NCBI RefSeq assembly: GCF_001641265.1
Contig: NW_020167530.1
Location: forward strand, 558,001-622,000
Length of the DNA: 64,000 bases
Reading direction: 5' to 3'
Origin: Pseudogymnoascus destructans
Lineage: Eukaryota; Ascomycota; Leotiomycetes; Thelebolales; Thelebolaceae
Made by a program: the position numbers and the translations under genes. Shown here piece after piece: positions 46,390 through 58,000 of this stretch; position 1 is the stretch's first letter; every line of letters begins with the position of its first letter. The notes beneath the pieces were generated by a model. That model saw only the letters and a program-made list of their open reading frames with translations, was not told where the DNA came from and did not search any database.

Positions 46390-47090
46390 TAGCGCGCATC
46401 GAGGGTTTGGATAGCCCACCACCTAATTTTCGAATATCTTGAGCTTCATTTTCTGCATCGACGCACCTTTGAACTGATCAACTCTATTTTGGCTAGCAAT
46501 CAAAAATTAGCAGCCACTCTGCCTGCATCGAGCTTCCAGACATATATATCACCACCCATTTCTAAAATTGCGCACTTCTAGCACAACTAGCGCCAATTTG
46601 CGCAAAGCCAGAAAATGGCACCTGCATCGAGCTTCTAGATACTTTACCACCCGATTCTTGAATATCTTGAGCTTCATTTTTATCACATTCGAATTACTCT
46701 ACTCGATTTTGCGGTAGAAACTAGAAATTGGTACTAAAATTGGCACCCCTCTCTCTACCCGTACCGAGCTTGTAGATCTATCACTAGCCCATCTTAGGCC
46801 TCACTTTTCTGAACTTGCGCACTTTTGAACTACTCTACACGATTTTGCGCAAAATCAGAAATTGGCACCTGCATCGAGCTTCTAGATAGATTACCACCCA
46901 ATTCTTGAATATCATGAGCTTCATTTTTCGGAATTTGCACGATTTTGAAGTAATCGACTTGATTCTGCCTAGAAATCATAAACTGGCACCTACTCCGCCT
47001 GCATGGAGCTTGTAGACTTCATTTTCGAGAATCCGCGCACTCTTGAACCATTTAGCGCCAATCTGCGCAAGAACAATCGCATCGTGATCA
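46390..47090. repeat. Degenerate tandem repeat, about six units of 100-137 bp
   Basis: The anchor GCATCGAGCTTCTAGAT (or close variants) recurs at about 46396, 46525, 46624, 46761, 46871 and 47001. Each anchor is followed by a block like ACCACCCATTCTTGAATATC, then GAGCTTCATTTT, GCACTTTTGAACTACTC and CGATTTTGCGCAAAATCAG. Copies are clearly related but diverged, and the units contain stops in all frames. Confidence 0.8.
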
Positions 47091-47894
47091 AGAACCCCGA
47101 TTCATTTCTAGTTTCTATAAAATCAGCTGACTAAAAACAGTGCCTGTACGCCAACTTACGAGTACTCTCAACCTCTCAATCACTGTCCTACACACGCCAT
47201 TCCTCAGGTCTTGTCAGCCAGCCACGTCATGATAGTAATCAACCCCCTCAGCCCAGCTGAAGTATACTCATATAACCGTGTGAGACAGCCCTCCGACATA
47301 GCCAGGAAAATGTCGGGTTCTGGCATTCGGGGTATGCATCATCAGCATTCTACTGTAAGTCTGGGCAACGGCATCAATTCGGCGTGGCAGTATCGCCGAC
47401 GAGAGGGGGGGGTGGGGATGTAAAGGGAGTGTTCTGTCATCTGTTGGGCCGTTGGGAAGTCATGAAGTGATGGATTGGATGGCGCTCTATTGTACTCGTA
47501 CTTTGAGTCAATAATTGTTAACAGGGGACCCATGTACGTAGTTCCACGTCGACGCTGTTTTAAAAAAAAGTTGCGAGAAATAATACGGAGTAGTATATAC
47601 TGTGGTAAAGCGGCATAACATTACTTGACACCTAACCGCCCAGGTTCCCTGCCGCCCCAACCCCACGCACCGATCACACCAAATCACACCAATCACACCA
47701 ATCACACCCGCCCCTACCCTGCCCTGGAAGCGCCAGACCAAGGACGCGCTGCACAGGCACACAGCCCTCCCCGGCCCTCACCAGCCATCGCCGCCGCCCT
47801 GCCCAAGCACTCATCCAATCACAGTTCCCCATCAGCTTCTTCCCCGCCGATGCGACATGCGAGGAGATACTAGGGACGGACTGGCAGGTGCGAT

Positions 47895-48133
47895 GTGAAA
47901 GTTGATTCGCACAGGGTACTCGCACAGGAACTCGCATAGGAACTCGCACAGGGACTCGCACAGGAACTCGCACAGGGACTCGCACAGGGAACTCGAACAG
48001 GGAACTCGAACTCGAACAGGGAACTCGAACAGGAACTCGAACTCGAACAGGGAACTCGAACTCGAACAGGGAACTCGAACAGGAACTCGAACAGGAACTC
48101 GAACTCCCACAGGGAACTCAAACTCCCACAGGG
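47895..48133. repeat. Minisatellite of ACAGG(G)AACTCG units
   Basis: Roughly twenty irregular units of 10-18 bp. The left half uses ACTCGCACAGG, the right half ACTCGAACAGG, and the last units ACTCCCACAGGG. Several frames lack stops only because of the repeat. Confidence 0.92.
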
Positions 48134-48843
48134 ATGATATCCAACGCCATCTGTCGACACCTTTTGTCTTTGTCCGTTGCGCTGTGTGCTGATCACAGGC
48201 TTTTGACTTCACGTTCCCCCTCTCTCTGTCTTGTTGCTGGCTACGCCTATACGAACGTTGAACTCGCGCATTGTCCGACCACTCCAAAGCACCAAAGGAC
48301 GAGTCCTGTGCCCGGCGGTTGGCCTCAAACTGCGTCCACACATTCAGCCAGCGAACGAGAACCGCTCACATCCCGGCGTCTACTCTAGCTCGTGGCCAGT
48401 ATCTTCACGGCGGTCCGTTGGCCCTATCACAGGTCTCGCCATTCCCAGCCAGGCCTGCACTCGCTGATCTGGGCTCCCTTGTTTCTATTTCCATTCTCCC
48501 ATAGCGTGAGTAAGAGAGTCCCACACCCACTTCGCGGCCCTTCTCACCCTTCTCCCGCCCTGCCCTGCGCTCCCGCACTCATGCGAATGCACCATCTCCA
48601 CTCCCGTCAAAACCCTCTCCGTCCCACCTCCTCAGACTCCTCTTCTTCTCCTCCTCGATAGCTGGCCTCTCCGTTTCTAAATCTACCTTCTTCTACCCAT
48701 CATCGCTCGATCCTTCCAAAGTCTCTTCTCGTTGCGATCTTACTTCAACCTGCACTGCCCCCCCCCACTGGTGGTGTGTCTTTGTCAAAAGTATTGCCTT
48801 AAGGCACTTCTTCTTTCATTTTTTATATATCAAACCTACTGCG

Positions 48844-50556
48844 ATGGGCTCTTGTAAGATTCTTAAAGCCACGTTACTCAGCGGCGCACAATACTAATAC
48901 AGACCCCATAGCCAGCAAACCCACCCCACTTCAACTAAGAGGACGCACGGCATCCGAGTCCTCAGCGAGCTCCTCACAATCCGCCCTCCAAGTCCCAAGG
49001 ACACCGCGATTCGCAGAAGCGACCGCAGTCAACTCCCCAATCGACGGCAAAGGTCCATCGCCATTCGACGACCCCCCAGAAGCCAGCATGTCTGAAGCCA
49101 AACCCTCTGATATCGGCTTCGGCTATATCGCAGATAACACGGTCACGCGCCATGTCGAGGTCCAAGTCGGCCCAGCCTCTCCCGGCCTCAAGAGCGCCAT
49201 GAAGGTCCCCGGCACCCCGGCGCGCAAGCTCGAAAATCCACTGAGCCCGACGTTCAGAGAGGAGCAGTTCCTGGAGAAGCAGGAAGAGGTTACTGATAAG
49301 CAGCAGGCGAAGGACTTGGTACGTTTATGGCTGATAGAGTCGTTGATGCGGACTCGTACTAATGAAAATACAGAAAGTAAAGGTCCGCGTGCGTGCAGTC
49401 AAGCTGCTCCTCCGTGGTGTAAACTTTGGCTGCAGTCTCATCGTCCTCGCTCTCGTCGGTACCACTATCCACGTCTTCATGGCTACAAAGCATCTCCCAG
49501 CACGCAGCGATCTCCCGCCCTGGGCTAGTGGAACGCAAACCTGGCCCCAATATGTCGTCCTCGCTACTGCCTGTGTCTCTCTCTTCTTCTGTGTTCTGGT
49601 CTTCTGGGCATACTTCCGCGGCGGCCATCGGCGAGCCGAAAAGACAGCTGTCTATTACACTATATTCGCAGTCGGCTTCTTCTTGTTTAGTATCGTCATG
49701 TGGGCTATCGCAGCTGGCATCCTACAAGGCACACGGAATAATGGCAGCGGAAAAGATATATGGGGCTGGTCATGCGTCGATAATAAGCGCCGGCAAGCCT
49801 TCAACGACGAAATCGACTACCAGCTAGTCTGCCGCATCCAAGTAAGCTTCTCTCCCACTCCCCTCCACAGCCAGCCAACTAACAAACCCCCAGTCCTGGG
49901 CCGTCATCTGCTGCGTCATCGAAGTCGTCGTCGAGACCATCACCATCGCCATCTACGGCGTAATCTTCTACCGCTACTACTCCAAGCGCCAACTCCGCAA
50001 GACAATGGACAACCGCGACAAAGCCCGCTCCGACCTCTACCTGGCCCAGCTGCGCACCCAATCCGCCCCCAACACCCCCGGCTTCGGTCCCCTCTCCCCC
50101 TCCTACAGCACGCACATGAAATCCCCCCGCTTCCCCTCCTCCTTCGCCGCCACCGCCTCCGACGCCGAAGAAGGCCAAGGCTCCACCGCCGCACCAGGAA
50201 CCCGCTTCGTCGACGCCTCGCACCCCGGCTCCGCCGCCCCCGCAAAGCCTTTCGCCCTCCAAGCACCCCCGATCAAGATCCACGCCGCGTCCCCCAAGAC
50301 GCCGCCCATCCGCGCCTTTACCCCGCCCGCTCCGCTCGCGGAGACGAACGCGGGTCATGCCCCTGTTGCCCCGGGGGAGCAGCAGTACGCTTCTGTTCCT
50401 ATTCCGGGGGCGTATCAGCCGGCGAGCCCGGGGCCGGGTCAGGCGACGTTTGGGTTCGCGGAGGGGGCGCCGGGGCAGGCCGTTACGAGTGAGCATAGGA
50501 TTGAGAGCCCGCCGAGTAGTCCGAGGTTGCCCCGGCAGGTTCCGCGATTTTCTTGA
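48844..50556 (+). CDS. Four-TM membrane protein, hypothetical (MARVEL-like layout)
   Basis: Exons 48844-48853, 48903-49318, 49374-49841 and 49894-50556 encode 518 aa. Residues 1-150 are hydrophilic, Ser/Pro-rich (VPRTPRFAEATAVNSPIDGK, VPGTPARKLENPLSPTF). A cluster of four hydrophobic helices follows: LRGVNFGCSLIVLALVGTTI, QYVVLATACVSLFFCVLVFW, AVYYTIFAVGFFLFSIVMWA and WAVICCVIEVVVETITIAIY. The C-terminal ~190 residues are cytosolic-looking and Pro/Ser/Ala-rich with many SP/TP sites (APNTPGFGPLSPSYSTH). The four-helix core with a charged loop resembles MARVEL-type proteins, but I could not confirm it from motifs. Exon 1 is 10 nt. Introns 49, 55 and 52 nt. It lies downstream of the minisatellite. 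Confidence 0.85.
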
Positions 50557-51218
50557 GTGTACTCGACTCGGGTTAGGGGGGTTTTATGACATTGGGTTGG
50601 GATTGGGACGGGATAAATGATTTTTTTGTATCTAGGGAGTTGGGACTCAAGACTGATCAGTCGCTTTTCTTTTTTATACCTTTTTTTTTTGTCGTTCGAA
50701 GTGGGTAGCCATGGGATATCCAGAAGGGGTTTATATAATAGGATGATATGAATACATTGTGCTGTTAAACAATTAAATACTCTGTGCTGGCTCTGGTGCT
50801 TGAGTTTACTTTGTGCGGAAGGGAAAATTGGTGTGCGAGACGGTAAATTTCGATGAACAGGCTAGAAATGCATTAAATTGTTATTTTCAGAGAAAACCAT
50901 ATATATTTAATACATCAACGAGAAACAAAAGAACTGAAATGTCTTTGTGGGCGAATAATCCATGATTTGAGTGTTGATTTTCCCAGTCTTCCCTCCCACC
51001 AAATATTGGTGATGGTCGAACTTTAACGCAATTCCCAAAACAGTTTAGCGTCGCGGCATCGGAAATCTTGGCGCCCACATCTCACGATTTTATCACGCCG
51101 ACTAACCACCACGACGGCGAGAACATCGAAACCTCTGACCCCACCTCCTCCGCTCCCACCTCACCACCACCAGACCCTCGAGTTCCTCACACGGTCAACT
51201 ACTACGAACTCGAACAAT
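50557..51218. promoter_or_regulatory. Intergenic region with eIF3m promoter
   Basis: 660 bp. The first half is T-rich (3' UTR of the membrane protein gene). The part from 51090 to 51218 is C/A-rich, typical of a translated-gene leader. Confidence 0.45.
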
Positions 51219-52594
51219 ATGGCGGCTACCCAACAGGTCTTCATCGACGGTACCTTCGAGGACCTTGCCGACGAGCTCGCGGGCTACATCGACAATGTCA
51301 AGAAGGTCAACGAGGCAGAGGGCGTCCGCGCCGAGATCAAGCCGCTCCTGGCTGCCAACAAGAAGGACGACGTGCTGAAGAAGCTGGTTACCGCGGCTCC
51401 AGCCCTCAACGGCGCGCCCGAGAAGGAGTTCACCGCCGCATACAACCTCCTAGTCTACCTGGTCGTCCAGTCGCCCAACGTCAACATGTTCCTGCCAAAG
51501 GTGTGCGAGAACCTGTCGAGGCCCATCGTGTCGTCCCCACTCAACAGCTCGGGACTCGCGCTGTCGGTCCTCACCACGGTCTTCAACCTACTCGACCCAG
51601 AGAATGAGGTCCGCTTCAACGTCTTCCAGGCCATCCTCCAGCTCGTCAAGAAGAGCGGCCTCTACGAGATGCTCCGCCCGCAACTCAAGAAGTTGGATAC
51701 CTGGATCGAGGAGTGGGATATCGATGAGGAGGACCAGCGCAAGCTCTTCGTGCTGGTCGCAGACGTCGCCGCGGATGTTGGCGAGACCGAGTAAGACAGC
51801 CCACTTTCCCTTTCAGGATATTTACCCCGCCATGAAAAATATACTGACACTTCCCCCCAAGGCAATCCTTCCAATACCTCCTCCGCGCCCTGCGCACCTT
51901 CGACGCCAAGGACACCGCCTCCCTCAGCACCCCCGAGGCGACAGACCTCACCCTTCGCGCGCTCAAATCCGCCCTCCTCTCCAGCACACACTTCGACTTC
52001 CACGACCTGTCCGCGCTGCCCACCATCCAAGCCCTCGCCGACACGCACCCCGTGTGGTCCGAGCTGCTCGAGATCGTGTCCGAGAAGGAGCTGGAGGACT
52101 ACACCGACTTCTGCGACGAGCACGACACCTTCGTGGACGACAACGCCCTCGACGCCGACATCCTGCACCGCAAGATGCGTCTCCTCACCCTCGCCTCCCT
52201 CGCCGCCTCCACCAGCAGCCGCGAGCTCGAGTACAAGCGCATCGCCAAGACGCTGCAGATCCCCGCCGAGGACGTCGAGATGTGGGTCATCGACGTGATC
52301 CGCGCCGGGCTCGTCGAGGGCAAGCTGTCGCAGGAGAAACAGGTCTTCCTCGTCCACCGCACCACGTACCGCGTATTCGGCGAGAAGCAGTGGCGCGAGG
52401 TCGCCACGCGTCTCGACACCTGGAAGGACTCGCTGCGCAATGTCCTCGAGGTCGTCAGGCGCGAGCGCCAGGCTGCTGAGGCGCAGAAGGAGCGCGAGCT
52501 GCATGACGTGGAGCGGAAGGCCCAGGGCGCGAGCGGGATGGGTGCTGGCAGGCGCGTCGGAGGCCGTGATATGATCGAGATGGGCACGGATTAG
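51219..52594 (+). CDS. eif3m: Translation initiation factor eIF3 subunit M
   Basis: Exons 51219-51790 and 51862-52594 (71 nt intron, GTAAGA..CCAAG) encode 434 aa. eIF3m is a PCI subunit of the octameric eIF3 core in filamentous fungi and animals and is absent from S. cerevisiae. The start MAATQQVFIDGTFEDLADEL precedes helical repeats (NLLVYLVVQSPNVNMFLP, VLTTVFNLLDPENEVRF). The PCI domain (~230-385) includes LHRKMRLLTLASLAAS, EYKRIAKTLQIPAEDVEMWVIDVIRAGLVEGKLSQ. The tail is Arg/Gln/Glu-rich and ends IEMGTD. The acceptor uses AAG; the joined GETEQSFQYLLRALRTF is conserved in style and keeps the frame. It is convergent with URA6. Confidence 0.95.
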
Positions 52595-53091
52595 ATGGGG
52601 AATTGGAAAAGGGGGGGGGGGGGATGGGGTAGGAAGGGCCGCGGAAGGGGTAGTGGACTGCGGGCTGGCGTTGGATGTTTTAGATGCGATGCATGGCTGG
52701 AAACAGGGATGAATTTGGACGCAAAAACAGTAATGATGTCTACTTTTGCATGGGATGTCGGGCGCGAGAGAGAGGTGTGTCTTATGGAGACTACGCAGGA
52801 TAGTTTCGCGTCCGGTGGAGCATGACCTGGAAAAAAGAATTCTTTCTGAAAGCTGGTAGCGGACCTTGCCGGATCTTCTGGACCCCGCCGTGGCCTCGCT
52901 CTGAACGAAATGTATTGTTTGTTTTTTTGAGTTACAGATATGAAATGCTTGTGACGGACGAGCCTATTCGTCTTGTGTATGTATATTTTACAGCCGCCTG
53001 CCTTCACCTTTCCCGTCTTCAATCCTAATCGCACAATGCCGCCGTCCATCCCACCCCCTCCAACTTTCAAGCCACGATCCCCCGGCCACTA
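52595..53091. other. Convergent 3' region, eIF3m / URA6
   Basis: About 500 bp beginning with a 13-nt G run (52611-52623). No gene. Confidence 0.5.
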
Positions 53092-54245
53092 CTAATTCTT
53101 CCCCGCAATCCACGGCTGAATCCCCTTCTTAACATCCTCATAAACCTTCTCCGGCTTCTGCGTAGCCTTAACCCTCACCACGCGTCCCTCCTTCTCAAAC
53201 CTGTCCACAACCGGCATACTCGTCTCCACGAAAACCCTAAACCTCTTCCTAATACTCTCGACATTATCATCCGCCCTCCCGCTCGTCTCCCCCCTCTTCA
53301 CCAACCGCTCCATCATCACACCCTCTGGCGCATCAAAGAACAGCACAAACGCCGCCTTCACCACGCTCTCCTCAAACTTCTCCGCCTGGTCCATCTTCCT
53401 CGGGAACCCGTCGATTAGGAACTTCCCCTTCCCCCCAGCCCTTTCGACTACCTCCGCCATGGCGTTCTCGAGGAGCTGCACGGTTACTTCCATGGGCACG
53501 ATCTTGCCGTCGCGGATGTACTCTTTGATCAGCTCGCCGAATTCGGAGCCGGGGCGCTCTTGCTCCGCGCGCAGGAGGTCGCCGGCGGAGAGATGGGTGA
53601 AGTGGTATTCGTCGACTAGCTTGGCGCATTGGGTGCCTTTGCCGGCGCCGGGGCCGCCGAGGACGAAGACGACGGTTACGTTGGAGGGGGAGAAGCGGGG
53701 ATGGTCTTGCTTGGGGGCGGGCAGGCGGGGGGTTTGGGGGTTGGTGATGTCGGGGGTCATGTCTGTGGAGAGAGGAGTTAGTTGATGCTTTTTGTGTAGA
53801 GGTGATAGTGGACTGGCAGGTGCATCGTTCCATGCGCTGAAGCTGGGGGGGGGGAGAAGCAGGTAAGTAGCAACAGGACTATACAAGCTGGCAGCTGCAA
53901 CGTCATGCAGCCACTCCTCTTGTACCACCCATCGCTTACTCCCTACCTCACTACCTCCCTCCTTTCCTCCTTTCCAGCTCCCACGCAGCTCCGTCAACGG
54001 AGGGGAAACATACAAGAACCATCCCTACTCCTAGCCATCAACATATACGACCCCGTCCCCAACAACGTAATCGCCACAAACGGCCACACCTTAAACGGGC
54101 TCTGTCCCGGGTTGGGATTCGGTCCCGACTCCCCCGACGCGAAGCGGCGCGCCGCTGGGCTGCGGAAGAGGGTGCGCGGTGTAGGGGTGAGGCGGGCGGA
54201 GGCGCCGAGGCGCTGGGTGAAGGGGCGGCACATTGGGCGGGGCAT
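53092..54245 (-). CDS. URA6: Uridylate (UMP/CMP) kinase with N-terminal membrane leader
   Basis: Exons 54245-54014 and 53762-53092 encode 300 aa. It phosphorylates UMP (also CMP/dUMP/AMP) with ATP. The kinase core (~105-300) has the P-loop FVLGGPGAGKGTQCAKL, HLSAGDLLRAE, the NMP-binding region, FLIDGFPRKMDQAE, VLFFDAPE and the lid RGETSGRADDNVESIRKRF. The N-terminal exon adds an Arg-rich, mitochondria-like leader (RPFTQRLGASARLTPTPRT) and one hydrophobic helix (VWPFVAITLLGTGSYMLM), linked by a 251-nt intron that is long for this window. If translation starts in exon 2 (ATG 53760), a soluble 223-residue enzyme would result, so two forms are possible. Yeast Ura6 also has an N-terminal extension (recollection). 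Confidence 0.92.
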
Positions 54246-55061
54246 GGTGGTGATGGAGGAGGAGGTAGGTAGGGACTGTGGGATTTGCAAAGGTGGTTTG
54301 AGGGAAGGGGGAGGTGAGGTTTGGGGATTGAGAAATTTGGTGCATGGGTACCAAGCTCGGGGTGCGGTTGCGGGATTTTCCGCAACCGGATTGTGCATGG
54401 GGTACTGCGTCCCTGGGATAGGACCCCTAGACGGAAATAGCAACTAATTTGGCGCTGGAAGGCTTGTTTGGGCTTCTTATTTCTTTTTGATAAGGGACTC
54501 GATATGGTGGTGAGTGCAGGTTTCAATCTTTAAATGTCCATTTATTCATCAACCCCAACAACTAATTTACAAACACCCTATTCCATTCTCATTCATCATC
54601 ACAATCCGTTCATCATAGAAAACAACTATCAAACCCGCACGCAAAAACCCCTAATTCACTCCCTACCTCCTTCAATCTGCTCATCCATAAATCTCATAAC
54701 TGGCAAAAAAAAAAATCCCAAAACAAATAAATAAACAAATGGCATAACAGGGTATAAGCTCATAAAAGGTAAAAAAATCCGGCCAACCAAGCGGCGCTCG
54801 CGGGCGCGCCGCGGTTTTGGCGACGGGATAGGTGGGGGGGCCAGATTAATGTACATGTGTGTTTGTGTGTCCGACTTTCGTATATAGAACGTTTCCCGCT
54901 ATTATTAATAGATTATAACGCGTGCGTGTTTTCCGATCTCGTGTTGGTCATTCATTAGAAAGAGGCGGCGGTATGCCAGCTGGGCCCACGGAACCAGTCC
55001 GTGGCGCCATAGCCAGCTAGTCAACCGATGACGATTTCTGTGTCGTGGTAGTAGTGGTGGA
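54246..55061. other. Intergenic region between URA6 start and Bem3-like stop
   Basis: About 815 bp. 54530-54760 is AT-rich with A runs; 54780-54830 is GC-rich. Nothing coding was supported. Confidence 0.5.
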
Positions 55062-58000
55062 TTAATCGAAGAATGATTCTTCGTCTACCAAGCCTTGAGG
55101 AGGTGACCGTCAGTGCGTGCTTGGCTAAAGAGGATAGTTGCTGTGTGGTGGGCTACTCACGGTTGTTGCGAAGTCTGTCCTCGTTGGGCTTCTTCTGGCC
55201 CATGTTCATGCCGAGCAGCGAGCTCTCTCTCCGCTTCTGCTTCGAGGATTGGCCGTTGGGGTTGAGGTTGCTCTCGTTGCCGTATTGCCTGCTATATGCC
55301 GCATTCCCATTGCTGTATTGGTCGTATGCTGGCCCTCTGACTGTCTGCCCTGTAGACCCATATTCGGGACCTCCTAGCGTAGGCTGAGAGTACTGACTTT
55401 CGTATGACGGCTGGAGAGGAGTGAAGCCGGTGTCGTAAGCCGTTTTGTTGGGCTGGGCGGGGAGAGGGAAGGATGGAGGCGGCCCGCGGGGGAACGCTGC
55501 CTGATTATAGGATGGGGTTGGAAGGTCCTGGAAGTGTTGCTTTCTCGGAGAGCGGATGTCTTCCGGAGTCAATGGCGGCGCCCTTAAGGTGACCTCAACT
55601 TGGTTCTGGTCGAATTGCTGAGGTTCGGACTCGAAGATGCCGTCGTATTTCTGAAGGAAGAGAGCCAACACTGGGGCTGGGATATTCAGCGTAGGAGAGA
55701 ATACGATCCCCACGTTGCGGACTGTCATCTTGTTGACATCGGAGTTGTTGATGATGCTGATGAGGAAGGCGGACAGATAGCGCAGAAGCGTATTATTGGC
55801 CTTGGGGAGCTTGTGGACGAGTCCATTCAAAGCTGACACCTTGTCATTGACATCGGGGATCTCCGTGACAGACAGGAAATCCAGATGGAGTTCTCTTGTG
55901 AGTATCGTTGTTGGCAGCTCACGGAGGTACAGCTTCAACAAAGATGCAACAGCATGGATGTCGTAATACTGCTCATCTGTGATCAAGTTGACATCGCCCT
56001 CGGTATTGAAGCGTTCGCGAAGCACCTTAATCACAACATTGGATCCACTCAGCCTGAAGATACCCTCTTCCGTAGACGCGTTCTTGTTGTCGAGGTACTC
56101 GACGCAGCGGTAGACAACAGCGGGAAGCTCAACACTCACGTCGGCAGGGTGACTGTATTTAACAGCTTCTGCCAATGGTGCTCCGAAGACCGCGCGGATA
56201 GGGCCATGCTGTTCGTAAGATAACTGTGACAAGTTGGACGTCTCGATGTGGTCTTGTGATTCCGACGAAGGTCTTGGCTTGCTGCCAAACCCGAAGAAAC
56301 TGCGCTTCCTTTGAGTCTTCCTGTCATCGACCGGCGCGAGAGTTGTCTGCTTGTTGCCCCAGTGGCTAGCGTCTTGGATGACGGTAAGGTTCTTGGGGGC
56401 TGAGATAGACACGGACGACTGGGGATGAGGCAAATGGCCGGAGAAGTCCTTCCCGTGGCCTTGGAAAGGCGGCGATGGAGTATCGTTGCTCTTGTACCTT
56501 GGGTCATCCTTGTCGTCATATGCTGGCGGTGGGGTCTCGTTGGTTTTGCGTCTCGGATGCACGCCACGAGGAACCTGACCAGCCACAGTGGCTTCGTAAG
56601 GCATAGCGCGCAGAAGTTCATCATCTGCTTCAGCTATGGTTTGCCCCTTTGCTTGAACATGCTTCTTCTTAGAAGTTGAGCCGGTAGTGTGACTGGAAGT
56701 CCCAGAGTCATTGCGAGCGTGGTGAACCGTTTCAGGCCCCTCATCTTCAGAATCTTGATACTCGACATATTGTACGAGGGCCTCTACCCACTCATCACGC
56801 TCCTGGTCACTTTCCGCGCAGAGAACATGCCTGACTAGGCTCGAAGAGTCTTTTCGTTTCCGTTCGAGGATCAGGAAAGCATGTCGATACTGGTTATCGG
56901 CATCGTCTGTCTGACTGTCTTGCTGATGTTGCTGCTGCTTGCCAATTTTGGAGGCCTGCAGCTTGATCGCGCCGAGATGGGCGCCACCAGGAGCCTCGTA
57001 ATATTTAAGAATAGATCCATCCAGGACGAAGAATCGTGCTTTCCAGCCACCGAAGTTCTTGCCTCTCTTCGTGAGGTATCCATTCTTAACGGGCCTACCG
57101 CCTGGTCCCATCTTAGTTGGGCTCTCGCTCTTGGCGTCAGTATGGGCCAATGAATCCGAGTTTGGTTCCAGTGTATTAGTCGACAGGTACTGGCAAATAT
57201 GCAGCGCCCGCGCCGTGTCCATGGGTGTGTTCAAAATGTCATCAACATACTTGTCGAGAGCAGTTCTCCGAGCATCAATCTTAGCGGGGGCGTGCCCATT
57301 GAACAAAGATTTCTCGGGAAGTCTAACGCTGCTGAAGGCGTTCGACTTCTTGAGCTCCTGGTCAAGCTGGTGTAGGGATGTCGAGTCTTTCTCCACTCTC
57401 CACAGCTCTTGCCCGTTAGATCTGCCAAATACAGCAAGCGTGAAAACCGGGTCTTCGTCCCCCTTACTTGGGAACATCATGCTCACCCGAGATGGCTTCA
57501 ATCGAGAAGATGCGACTCGAACGTCGATGGAAGGAAGTGCGTTGGGAGGTAAGAGGAGATCCGGATATTCATCCGTGACAAATCCTCGGAAAATTTCAAC
57601 AGAGTCTGAGGATTCCGAGAGGCTGTTGTATCGGTTCTCATTCAACGGTGGATCCTGTTCTTCCACCGCAAGTTTCGTGATTTGCAACGGCTTTGGTGAC
57701 ACCAGTTCCATCTGGCCAAACTTTGACAATATGTCTGGCGATGCCATCGACATTGGCGTGTTTGGTGGAAGAGGGATCGGCTGTCGAGGTGCTCGAGGAG
57801 ATAGGGGCATCGACGGGAACGCTCCAATTCCTCTTGGTGATAACGGTGGAGACGCCATATTGAAAGAAGACTGCGAGTCTCCATCACGTGGGTTCCGTGG
57901 CAGTGCCATATACAGACCTCCCATCGGCCTCGGGCTTGAAGGAAGCCCTGGGCTCATCGGTGGCGGAGAGATGAAAGTTCGAGTTATGGTCTCCGGCTGC

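Larger units (their letters stand above)
45972..48843. other. 2.9 kb gene-poor interval with repeats
   Basis: After the ADE16 3' flank come the ~120-bp degenerate tandem repeats (46390-47090), one TACGGAGTA (47584), CA-rich short repeats (47650-47720), a minisatellite (47895-48133), and a C/T-rich stretch to 48840 that probably is the leader of the downstream membrane protein gene. The many plus- and minus-strand frames over the minisatellite are repeat artefacts. Confidence 0.6.

Noticed and set aside
46390..47090. CRISPR-like array
   Set aside because: The repeats are diverged, ~120 bp long and lack constant-length spacers; the genome is eukaryotic.
47832..48341. Frames of 96-169 codons with RNSHRDS or VRVPVRVP repeats
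   Set aside because: They are translations of the minisatellite and are open in several frames on both strands at once.
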